Shown piece after piece: positions 33,201 through 42,854 of a stretch of 64,000 nt of DNA (its first letter is position 1; each line of letters opens with the position of its first letter). Origin of the DNA: Ascidia mentula (lineage: Eukaryota; Chordata; Ascidiacea; Phlebobranchia; Ascidiidae). The notes under the pieces are model-generated. The model saw only the letters and a list, made by a program, of their open reading frames with translations, did not search any database and had not been told where the DNA came from. The translations under genes and the position numbers were made by a program. The DNA lies in assembly GCA_947561715.1 (NCBI GenBank), contig OX387198.1, positions 6,882,001 through 6,946,000 on the forward strand, given 5' to 3'.

Positions 33201-34977
33201 AAAAGATTGTTGAAAATCTGCAAAGCAATTGTGATTCTATTAGTTCTGGTTCTTTCCAGTTTGGGAAGAGGTCTATTTTCCTGAGTGCTGACTTGTATGA
33301 AATTTTGCACAAGGTGCGGGCAAAGAAAACAACATCAAGTGTCAAGAAGATTGCCCGGTGGTGGGTAAAGTTGTTGCATAAATGGGCTTGTCGTGTTGAA
33401 CGCAAGCAACTGATTCTTAAACGACAAATGGCAGCTGTTACTTTACAACAAGCATGGAAACGAAAAATGCTATTGCGCCAGTTGGCACAGAGTCGCAAGA
33501 AAGCATGGGCTTTAAGACACAATGCTGCACAAAAAATACAACGTGCTTGGAAGGCAATGTACATAAAGCAATTGGCTTTAAAGCTCAAATCAACTAAAAT
33601 GCATGAAGATAATGTTTGTGTCGTAAAATCTACTTCCGAGAGTGATGAAGAGCAAAGTCTGTTAAGCATCTCTTGTACATCCATAAAATATGCCTCAGTT
33701 CAATACATTAGCAGGAATGGTGAACCGGTGGTTACCAATGATAAAAGATTCCAAATTTTGCATTCCTTCCTCCTTAATTCATGGATTTGTGTATATTTTC
33801 CTGGTATCTTACCTGTCACCAAATGCATTAGAACGTTACACACAACCCCTGTGGAGCTTTTAAAATGTTTAATGCAAGATGAGTACAGCTGTACACACGT
33901 GTGGCCAAGCTGTGATGAGAATTGGCAACATGTCTCCCCGATTCTACCGTATGCCAATGTTGTCCCGAAACGACTGTAGCTATAGTGTCAGTTGCCTCTC
34001 TATTGCACTGTTATCAAAGCGTACTGCAAACTGTGAAGTGTTAAAACTATGTGTTTAACTGCCATTATACTCATTGTGTGTGATACATTGAAAAAACCAA
34101 AAAATAATGTCTAAAAATAATATTGTTAATATCACAAATTTACAACTAAATATGAAAATATAGTGATCATGTAGATGTGTTCTTTCTGCAACGCTTTGCT
34201 TTCCAAACATTTGTAAACTTTTTAATGCCAGCATGTTTTTCAAACCTTTGTCATGCGTTGGAAGTTGTTATTTTGAAAGTTTAATTGCTCAACTCTATTG
34301 TGCTTCCTGCTTCTGGCATGTGCAATTGTCAAATAAAACGAAATTTAAAATAAAAAGCGTACTTACAAAGTAACACTGGTGCATTCAGGTTGCGCGGCAT
34401 AATACAGTAGTTGAATCTTCATAGTACACCAGCCTGGGGAAAACGAAGCAGTGGATCTTAAATTTGGACTTCGTATTTAACAATGCGTGTTATATGGTGT
34501 TGGACTCGCGGACCCCACAAGAGGGGGTGTATCATAGGCCCTGGTGCGCCGCACGCCCTCTAGCGGGGCCTGAAAATTATACGCAGCAACTTATTGTATA
34601 TCCCATGTTACCCTTTCTGTCCATAGTAACTTGACTTCTGTATATTAAAGCATTGGATGCCATGAATAAAGTAACGTGCATGGCAGCATTGCTAACAATT
34701 GCTCTCATGTTTTAGTCTTATCTCTAACAATGTCCCAATCAAAATAGAACGAGATACAGAACGCGTGCATGTGACGTCACAGTAAGTTAGGAAACGTGGT
34801 AGCTGTGCGTTCAGTTGGTGCTTAACAACACGTTTGACTCTTGGAACTTACACGTTTTGTATTTTGTTTCAGGGTGATATTTGCAGCGACTGTTGCATCA
34901 TGCATTGCTGCAAGCCCTGTGCAATGTGCCAACTGGCCCGAGAACTGACCTACCAGGGCTACCCGGATAACTGTTAG
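30215..34977 (+). CDS. PLAC8-family cysteine-rich protein A (137 aa)
   Basis: Member of the PLAC8 (cornifelin/ponzr-like) family of small cysteine-rich, often membrane-associated proteins. The role here is unknown. Exons: 30215-30229, 30298-30433, 30499-30656, 34873-34977 (414 nt). The Q/T/P-rich N-terminus is followed by the core: a Cys run (CCCTFFC), RMGENCCVG, HLAMRSRFRGTHGI, and the C-terminal CCIMHCCKPCAMCQLAREL. Compared with the two downstream paralogs, exon 3 has an 8-residue insert (EPAGCVPG) and there is an extra short first coding exon. The acceptor before 30499 (ttcgaaag) is poor in pyrimidines, but phase and homology support it. The last intron is 4.2 kb and contains the MYO19-like gene. 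Confidence 0.85.
30908..33979 (+). CDS. MYO19: Intronless class XIX myosin (MYO19-like, 1023 aa)
   Basis: Actin motor; MYO19 in vertebrates attaches to the outer mitochondrial membrane. One uninterrupted frame. An N-terminal extension of about 60 residues (EGIWVWAKHASHVWCPARI...) looks like the SH3-like subdomain of other myosins. The motor domain follows: P-loop GESGAGKTWT near residue 168 (the WT ending is characteristic of MYO19), switch I NNNSSRFGK-like NHNSSRFGK, switch II DIYGFESF, and HYIRCIKPN. Two IQ-like motifs lie at about 840-895 (LQQAWKRKM, IQRAWKAMY), then a C-terminal tail matching the MyMOMA position. It lies wholly inside PLAC8-A intron 3 on the same strand. AATAAA at 34332-34337 is followed by A-rich sequence. 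An acceptor-like ctcgcctttag ends at 30876, 31 nt before the ATG. Confidence 0.93.
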   Translation: MDLPIHEGIWVWAKHASHVWCPARIVKVCENGEVDISTLAGEQKHVSRKDLHSVASWNCMDEEMQSEYFHSDLSKMTSLTTPAVLYSLREMYNCGVFYRKLGASTVLAINPFQEVNDMFSKKKITAYHSSSTVELSAMPAHIFSVVEKARRDMLHSVGQTNQSIIISGESGAGKTWTVSCLMHYLTFVGIDSNNNEDAEINDVLCDSLDLSFTAHHRIEKRILSSNPILEAFGNAATPRNHNSSRFGKYIQLQYNRTGSIVGAALQIYLLEKTRVARKDAFERTFHIFYQMLYGASQEQKVRWCFIDNEAGDNLNANSNVELHYLHSSNQDDDESEKKTNFMETAHAFRITQNAMSAIGISADTQMHIFTILSAILHLGKVKLEGSDDFNDPCVPDKDCHKHLKYAACLMAVPINNLVQALTVRHIEAGKLRKSKRRSIVKKACTQQECAARLEALMKSVYEIIFYWVVEQIVSDIAAPLNEAHSFIGLLDIYGFESFQQNGLEQLCINYANEKLQHYYVENFLKLQQEELSQEEICWDMSELVEKVACLQVLESPQSSLFALVNEECRLNRSTNAVQLMNRVFQSFPKNKYVTRSSQTLPCFVVSHYAGRVGYTTNQLISKNKDELPSEVVELLLGSENAFLKSLFMARYPECKVVHQPKRGKGNQTVLVQFKKSLDSLLKTMKTTNCHYIRCIKPNQESVPKKFDSMHVVDQLKSSGIIETIQICGYFLPYKMTYLNFLNQFLFLLEREDAKLANENPQYYSKKIVENLQSNCDSISSGSFQFGKRSIFLSADLYEILHKVRAKKTTSSVKKIARWWVKLLHKWACRVERKQLILKRQMAAVTLQQAWKRKMLLRQLAQSRKKAWALRHNAAQKIQRAWKAMYIKQLALKLKSTKMHEDNVCVVKSTSESDEEQSLLSISCTSIKYASVQYISRNGEPVVTNDKRFQILHSFLLNSWICVYFPGILPVTKCIRTLHTTPVELLKCLMQDEYSCTHVWPSCDENWQHVSPILPYANVVPKRL
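33980..34872. other. MYO19 3' UTR and rest of PLAC8-A intron 3
   Basis: AT-rich. It contains the candidate MYO19 poly(A) signal at 34332-34337 with an A-rich run to about 34360, and a short GC-rich patch at 34505-34572 with a 6-bp inverted repeat (aggccc / gggcct) and the motif acgccctctagcgg. No further coding sequence is seen before the PLAC8-A last exon. Confidence 0.5.
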
Positions 34978-35549
34978 AGCACTACGTTTTATGTTAAAGT
35001 TCGACTTTTTGCTTGAATGCTAAGCTAACCTAAAAATTTTATTTTCTTAAAACATGTTTCGTTTCCGAAGTAAAATATAGATTTTTTATAATTTGTTCTG
35101 TGCGACAATATTTTTAGTAATTTTTATTCAAGAGTTAACCCTACTTAAAGTCATAAAATTATGTATGTATGTGTCATTTGTACATAAATCATTGCAGATG
35201 TAAAATTTTAGTGAAATTATAGTTCTTAAAAAAAAACTTGTTATTTGTTCTTGGGACTTTTTCAAAAACCTTATTGTTTACAAACCTTATGGTGGTTCTT
35301 TTTTGGTGGTAAATAATATATTCTGTACACGTATTAATATCTCACACAAAGAAATAAAATCTACAAGTCGTCTAACGTCACGTCACGTAAAACAAAACGT
35401 CACAAAATAAAATCACTAATGCTTCAATGGCGTGTTTTACAAAAGAGACATGCAGTGCGTTTAGTCACAACGAGGTATATATAGGTTAATTGCATATATA
35501 CAGTCGTGTGAATAATATTCACAGGTAAAACATGCGTGACGCAATTCAA
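34978..35549. other. Convergent 3' region between PLAC8-A and the LDLa-GPCR
   Basis: Tail-to-tail spacer, strongly AT-rich. AATAAA on + at 35353-35358 and its complement on the minus strand at 35123-35128 could serve the two convergent genes. Nothing else seen. Confidence 0.45.
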
Positions 35550-38500
35550 TCAGTGAATAGTGGAAATTACAGTGCGGTCACTTGTGGAAAATTGATTTAG
35601 CTGTCCAGGGGAGCTTTGAACCTTTGATTTGCATTTGTGGAAGAATTTTCCCAGTGCTGACGAATAAAGAATGGGGTTAAGAACGCTGTTGATGGGCAAA
35701 AGAACGATGGCACTTATTGCGTAAACCACCACTGGAAGTTGTACCCCAGCAAGATTAATATACGCCAAAACACACAGAGGTATCCAGCAGCAAAAGTCAG
35801 TTGCGATCAAGCGTGTGATGCGCTTCTGCATTTTCCTGCTCCGATTGGTTTCGGATGACTGCACCCGGTTATTGCTGGCCTTGTAAATGTGTGCATAAGC
35901 GAAGGCGATGTAAATGAACAGAAGGAGATTGATGGTCAACAGCACAGTTGAAAAGTGGCTCGAGTCGTCACGGTTTCTCCCGAAAAAACGGGGCATGCAG
36001 ACGCTGTTCTCCGAGTAGTAGCCAACTTGCGCCTTCACATCAAAACGAGTTTCGAGTTGTTCCAGAATTTGGTGCCACGACAGAGGGTCCGATGGTGGGA
36101 CTCTGCCGTCGTATCTGTACATACGCGTTGCCATTAACCTGAGTGCTTGCTTGTCAACTATTTCCGACTTGGTAAACGGATTGGGGAACCAAGCGCCTGA
36201 CGAAAAGTATCCAGAGAGGTTGTCCGCTAACGGCAGGACAGCCAAGGTCACCGAAATTCCCCAAACCAGCAACACGACTGCCACCAGTTTCAGTGATTTG
36301 TTTGATGCGATGGACAGGGGGTTTCGTATAGTCATCAGTCGAAACGTGGTTAGGACAGCCATAAACAAAATAGATGCCTCACTGGCAATCACAACCATGC
36401 ATCCCAAAGCGTTGCACAGATTTCCAAACCGCCATGGCTTGTCATGAAGCCAGTAGTTACCAGAAAATCGCGCCGAATTTATTGCCAGTGTCAGTAGATA
36501 CACCCCCATTATAAAATCGGATAAGGCGAGATTGATCACAAGAATCTGATTGACTCGAACGAACGAAGATGTCGTAGTGTTTGTGATTAGTTTACGAATT
36601 GTGCTTATGGCAACGATCAAATTGGCAAAGCACGCCAGAATGCCCATTATCCAAATTAACACACGCAAAACTGGATTTGCTATCATTTCGGTGAGGGAAG
36701 AAAATAGACCGGTCTCGTCACTACCATCGCTGCAGTCTGCAAACCCATCGTACTGCCGACTGACGTCCACCGACAATGGTTGACCGTTCCAGCAGTAAAA
36801 ACGGTTCGGACACGCCTGTTGCACTTCGTCCATCCCGTTCAAACAGTCGATAACTCCGTCACACATTTTTCTGACGTCAACAGTGGTGCCATCTCCACAA
36901 TCCCTTCTGGTCGGGCAAGAGCGTTCGTCGAACCCAAAGCCGCAGTTGCTGTCGTTTATATATGCCCAGGCATCGTCCCGTATACCGTCGCAATACCGAT
37001 CACCCATTGGATAAAAGAAACGGCAACTGTCGTTGCAGAAAGCAGGTTTATCCGGGCAGTCGACGCATTCGTCAGACATGTCTCTACATTCTGGCCTCTT
37101 GTCGCACCTAGTGGCCTGTGTCAGTCCGTACTTCGTGCTGCAGTTGATGTTCTTCCCTTGGTCGGTGGAAGTAGCCAAAGTGCAATACATTTCATCCACA
37201 CCTCGCATGCACTGCGACACACCATTGCAGAGGACTGTATCAAGTTTGACGCAGTCCGTCTGATTCGCGCAAGGCATCATGCCGTGAGGACAATCCGAAG
37301 CAAAATTGTCGAACACAGCTTCGCAAACGGTTTGGTCGTCACAGAAGCATTCATCCGAAAGGTCATGACAGTCTGCAACGCCGTCGCAGACCTGGCGTCG
37401 TGATATCACCATACCGCCATCAAAGCAACTGAAACATTTCATTTTGCCGTCCGCCAAGCACTGATCCGAGCCATCCTTGCACTGTGTGATGTCGTCATAC
37501 AAGTTTGATTGCGGAAGCACGCAGCGAAAGGCCGAGTACATGCCGATGCACTTAAAACCCGGCATGCTGTCGGGTCGTTCGTCGCTTCCGTCACTGCAGT
37601 CCTGTCTGCGGTCACAGAAGCCTGGCAGGGGCACGAAGAGGTCGTTTTCACATTGTAGCGGGGTCGTGCACTCTACCCGATCGTGCTGGCAATGTGTGAA
37701 GCACGCCCACTTTCCTTGGGAGTTTCCACTATTGTTACTGCCGGATACAAACGTACATGTTGCATTGAACCCACTTGACATTCGCTCATAAGTCAGAAAT
37801 TTTTCTGACGTCTCCTGGGTGATGCATTGCGCGGTTTTAACCTGGCACGTTTTACAGTTATGCATCTTCACTGCACACGGCTCGTCAGTTTCATCCAAGC
37901 AGTCCCGCACTCCGTCTACAAGTTGACTCGCGTCAATGCATTGACCAGTCGCGTTGCATGTTTCGTTCTGAGCCGCTGTAATGCAACCGCAGCGCAGACC
38001 CGAGCATGGACAGTCGATCTCATCGCTCCAATCGCCACAGTTGTTAACACGATCGCAAACTTTGCCCTGCTGAACATACGTCTTCATGCAGGAACCGTTT
38101 AAACAGCGGCACGCGAATGTTCCTGGAGGTATTGCGCACCCCACCTCGTCCTCCCATCCTCCACAGTCGTTTTCACCGTCGCAAAAAAAATTTTCGCTGA
38201 CACATTTTTCGAGACCTGGGCACTGGCGTCGATTTGAAACGCAGTTACACACAGGTTCGTCTGTGCCGCCGGGACACTGCGCTACACCATCACACATCTG
38301 GTCGTTGTGTATGCATGTGGTATTGTCACGGGCACAGGGAGTCATTTGAAACGGACAAGTGCAATTGTCCTCATCGCTGTGGTCTGGACAGTCGGCGTAA
38401 CCGTCACATAACCTGCTTGTTGATACGCACGACCGTCCGTTAAAACACCTAGTTCCATTGCGATGACACGCACATTCAAACTGGCCTGTTGTGCAGTTGC

Positions 38501-39466
38501 AATCGGCCTCGTCACTGTCGTCGTCACAATCTTTGACTCCATCACACACTTTTGATGCAGGTTGAAGACACAGGCCGGTCACGTCTGCTGTCAAGTAGCA
38601 GTCACACACAAACGTACCTTCTGGAATTGAGCAGTTCAGTTCTTCCGCCCAACCGGGGCAGTCTTGGTAACCATCGCACCGGAAGCTCGGGCTCACGCAA
38701 CTGGATCCATTGAAACAATTCGGACCTGTACACGGACAATCAACTTCGCCGGAAGGACAAGTGCAGTTTTCTTCATCGCTTGCGTCTCCACAGTTCGCAA
38801 AGCCATTGCAACGATCTGATTGCTTCAAACACCCTTCATAGCTTGTGCACGTGATGTTGCCGGGATTGAAACAGGAGCACAGGAACATGTTGCTCGGACA
38901 TCCGGGACACAGGTCCTCGTCCGTCCAGTCTCCGCAATCGTTATTGCCGTCGCAGAACCTAATCTTGTCCATGCAAACGCCATTTCCGCAAGGATAGGTT
39001 CCACCAGTGCAAGAACAGTTGGTCTCGTCGGTTGCGTGTGGGCAATCCGCCGTGCCATCGCATACGTAAGTCAAAGGAATGGCTGTTGTATTGTTGAGAC
39101 AGTGAACATCACCTTCGGCGCACGGGCAATCAACCAACGGCGCCCTGCAAGCAACTTCATCAGTTCCATCCGCGCAGTTGTTTGTTCCGTCACACACCTC
39201 CGCTTGTGAATTGTAACATCCAGCACCGCCCGCACATCTTTCCGCAGGCCTTTTGCAACCGCATTGTAGTTGGCCTGGCTCGCAAAAGCAATACAGCTCG
39301 TCGCTTTGATCTGGACAATCAGAAATTCCGTCACAGACCCAATTTCGTGGAATGCATTGTCCAAGTGCGACGTAACTTTGACCGATTCCGTGCCTCACAG
39401 TTTTGTCATCAAAGGGACATCCGCACCGGTATTCGTTTTTGCCACAGCCCGTGTTGGTGCAGAGGT
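35550..39466 (-). CDS. LDLR class A repeat GPCR (large 3' exon; first exon not found)
   Basis: Likely cell-surface receptor with a very large ectodomain. About 20 LDLa modules (repeated CDG...DC...SDE...C, each expected to bind Ca2+) fill roughly the first 960 residues, some degenerate, with a Cys-rich insert after about the twelfth. A rhodopsin-type seven-helix domain follows: NLALSDFIMG in TM2, FRLMTIRNP in place of DRY after TM3, and NPILY in TM7. The LSDFIMG signature resembles the leucine-rich/relaxin-receptor and GRL101-like group. The open frame runs on to 39554 without an in-frame ATG. An acceptor (gcattttcgcag) ends at 39467, so a signal-peptide exon with a phase-1 donor should lie upstream. 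A minus-strand TATATAAA lies near 39571. Ligand and G-protein coupling cannot be read from the sequence. Confidence 0.9.
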
Positions 39467-40230
39467 CTGCGAAAATGCATGCAATGTAAGGATGTAGGTT
39501 TTGTAATAGAATTTGTTGCAAATCGTAAGCAAATATTTCCACATTACTAGTCAAATTTTTCGTAGTTTTATATACAAAATAAAAAACGTATACGTTAACG
39601 TTTCTTGTTTCGGTTGTCTTATCAACGTTATAAGCTAATTATAAGCTTACAACAAAAGTTTTTAGTACCATATAATAACATTACTTGATCTTGACTTAAA
39701 TTCAAGTTCATGGAAACACAGAACTCGTGTGAAAACCCTATCAACGAAGGATGCAACACACAATGAAGAAATGCTTGCCTTTGCATAATCGATCCCTTCT
39801 TATAATTAGCCTAAAAAGGTGCGCAATGTACGTATAGTGGTAATTACCGATTTTTACGATGATTTTGTCACTCATCTTCATGGTAAAACGATCGTTATAA
39901 GTTTTGGTTAACACTTGGTTTCAACCAAACTACGTAACGTGAAGAGGCAATTATCGGTAACGAAGTGTCAATCAACAGTCTGCATTTTTGTTTTTGATTC
40001 AAAATACGACATAACGAGTTATTAATCACGTAAAGTCGAACTTTGTGTGCCGTGTGCAGCCACAGGAAGTGACGGACGACCCTCACGAAAACGTCACAAG
40101 GTCCGTGATTATAATTGCCCGATCTGTGTTTTTTTAGGCTTGTTTCTGGCGGCCACAAAAAAATCATGTACCCAAGTGCGTAAAAGTATTCCTCATGTGC
40201 TTCAACAAACTAATTATTATCGGCTGAAGA
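39467..40230. other. Spacer between the LDLa-GPCR and the FN2 gene
   Basis: Expected to hold the promoter and first exon of the LDLa-GPCR (minus strand). A minus-strand TATATAAA-like site lies near 39571, but no convincing signal-peptide exon was found. A short ATG frame near 39880 (MKMSDKIIVKI) has a donor of the right phase but no signal-peptide character. Confidence 0.35.
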
Positions 40231-41579
40231 TTATTTTGGGAAACCAATAGGAGGCAGTTTCGGTCCTCCAAACTTGAAGCACTGGTTCTGGCAATTGGTA
40301 TTATCGGTCAATGCGCCCGACCCATCTACCACGAAGAAAACATGATCGGGATTCGTGGGTTGGAATTCGCATGATGTAGTGAAAAAATGATGATAATTAG
40401 AAACAAATACAAAACTGTAAGCCATATACCATTGCAGTCGTAGCAGGGGACTCCCTTGGCCCGAGCATCGCCCTGGAAGTTAGCTGTGGCCGAACACCAG
40501 GAAAAGCCATCCGTGTAAGCACATGACGTGTATTCTCGCTCCTTGTAGATGAACGGAAAAGTGCAGGTGGTGGTGAGGTTGGTGCACGTCAGTCCGTGTA
40601 GACCTGATCAATGTAGAAGTGAGATTTAATGAACGTATGATTGACAGAAGGGGAAGTGGAGGCTCGGCGTGCGTATCATCACGGTTTCAGACTAATTTAC
40701 ATCAATCAAGGTAAAAATACGTCGCAGGCAGCGTAAGGGACTTGCACGCTGTGTTATGTTACGGAGGCAACTTACAGAGCCCAAATTTTAAATCATGAAG
40801 GCAGTTGTTGGTTGATTATTGCAAACAGCACAAAATAAAACCCTTGTTTTTATTGCAAACATTGTATTCGCATTATAACTGTGCAACAAAATCTATCCTA
40901 GTAGATTTAAAAAACTCCCCCACCACCCATTATTCGACTCAATTCAAGAGTGGATGAAAGCGGAAGCACTTGTTGCAATTCCTCTGTGGTTTAAAGTTTC
41001 ACAGCGTTGCAAGAACAAACCCGCATATTCTTTAGCACGGCACAGCGCACAGTGAGAGAACAAAAATAAACATCTTTTGTTAAGTTGTTTTGGAATGGGA
41101 CTGATCTCCACTTCACAAATTACTGAACTTGGATTTGAAGACACCATACGAAAATTCGCCCCAGTTCGGAGGCTGCTTAACTATAGTACCGTACCCGACA
41201 AGCTTGGAGGTCAAGTATATTGAATGGTTAATAAAATAGGCAGTTTGAATGTTTATGCATTCACCAAAGCAATGATAATGGAAAGGGAATTTACCACATT
41301 TTGTCTGCTGCCCACTCAGTTATTCGAAAGAAATCGCACGCAAAAACACCTTTAAACACCATAGTCTTTTGGATGGTAAATAAAGCAGGCACTTTGAATA
41401 GTTATTCATTCACCAAAGCAATGTTATAACGAAAGTCAAAAGCAAATTTACCACATTTTCTGTGCAGCCAACTCGGTTGCGCGAAAAATATTCGCACCCC
41501 GCAAAATCTTACCTTCTGTTGCTCGTGCACTCCAGAGCAGCAAAACAGCGATAAAACACTTGTGGTAACCTAGATACAT
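40231..41579 (-). CDS. Secreted fibronectin type II domain protein (111 aa)
   Basis: Three exons, 41579-41513, 40603-40430 and 40325-40231, total 336 nt with all phases agreeing. Exon 1 is a signal peptide (MYLGYHKCFIAVLLLWSARA). Exon 2 is a fibronectin type II (kringle-like) module: CTFPFIYKEREYTSC, then FSWCSATANF, closing with VPCYDC. Exon 3 gives a short tail with two more Cys (NCQNQC). FN2 modules commonly bind collagen or other matrix proteins, so an extracellular role is likely, but the partner is unknown. It lies downstream of the trefoil/vWA genes on the same strand. I considered joining it to the vWA gene at 42855, but the phases do not match and it has its own signal exon. Confidence 0.75.
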
Positions 41580-42854
41580 ATCACAGATAGTGTCACGAAG
41601 CTAACTTCACGAAACTTTACTGTAGAATGCCCGCGCTTGCACCTCGCAGCTAATAATAACGATGTTTAAGGTACGCGTTTTTTTCGCGTACAAGGGGTTC
41701 CCGCTCTGAGACCGATTCGCGCATGAACGCGTCACAAAACGTGATTCGGAGAACCGATTAAGGGCTCTTGTGTCGCCCAGCTACACAGAGGAGTGAATAA
41801 AAAATGGCATAGACATAGTTTTTGTCCTCTGTGTCATTCTGTTTCAGTTTAATTGAATGAATCTTGTCTCATTTCTGTGTTCATTTTAGATTACAACAAA
41901 TTTGTAGTACTAACTTCTGCATTCCGAACTGCTATGTATGGCACTGGTATGATAATGTATTGCGGATTAGTAAAACTATAATCTGGATATGTTCGTATTT
42001 GTCTGACGTACCCTGGCGATCCTGTCAATCAGCACCGTATCGTAAGTGATATTTCTGCGTGAAAACACCGATCAGATACAGACAGGTTTAGTTGGATTTA
42101 GAGGATTCCTTGTTAAAAGGCAAAACATATTTTTAGTTCTACTGACCTGTCTGTGGTTATCAATGTTTTGAATTTACACAGAAATATACCCGATATAATA
42201 ATTTATTTAATTTTAAATTTAGAGCGCTTCTTACAGACAATTTATTTTTATTTTACCACCAATACTTCACTTCAGAAGTTTTTCGTGCCACATAAACGAT
42301 ACAAAGCGGCAAGATATCTAAATATCAAGCAATCCAGTATGTCTTATAACATCAACATCAAAGCCAGCATTTTAGTAACTGAGTATAGGCCTGTATGTTC
42401 GATGGAAATACCTTACCAAGTTCAAAACTATGTCTTTATATCACAAGGCCGCACAATATAGCTCTTGAATATTGAACATATAATTTATTGTCGAATGTGA
42501 TGTTACAACGAAACAATGTGTACACAAGACTTCCTCTGCTGTATATTTCGTATTTCGGCGTTTGTTCCTGGGTCGTGCATATACTTGACCTCTGCACAAA
42601 AACACCATTTGCATTTAAATGTAACACGCGGCATTGAGGAGTTTCAAATACACTCCAAACGCCAGCTTATACCTTTAAGAGTTGAAGAAATTTCTTGAAA
42701 AGGTATTTATATTTGGGAGCGAAATATTGTTTCGTATCATCTTGTTATTTTAACATATTGGTAGGCGTATATAATGTAAATACCTAAACAGTAAACTGTG
42801 TTCATCTTCAGTATGCATTTATATGCAAATATCGAAAACACTAACAACTAGTAC
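41580..42854. other. Intergenic, AT-rich
   Basis: Upstream of the FN2 gene and downstream of the first trefoil/vWA gene (both minus strand). No coding or repeat signal recognised. Confidence 0.4.

Noticed and set aside
36780-37403. 207-codon open frame on the + strand opposite the LDLa-GPCR
   Set aside because: Shadow of the repetitive Cys/Asp-rich coding strand; no independent signals.
39467-39554. Extension of the LDLa-GPCR frame to 39554
   Set aside because: No ATG in frame; a good acceptor at 39467 and the lack of a signal peptide indicate intron sequence.
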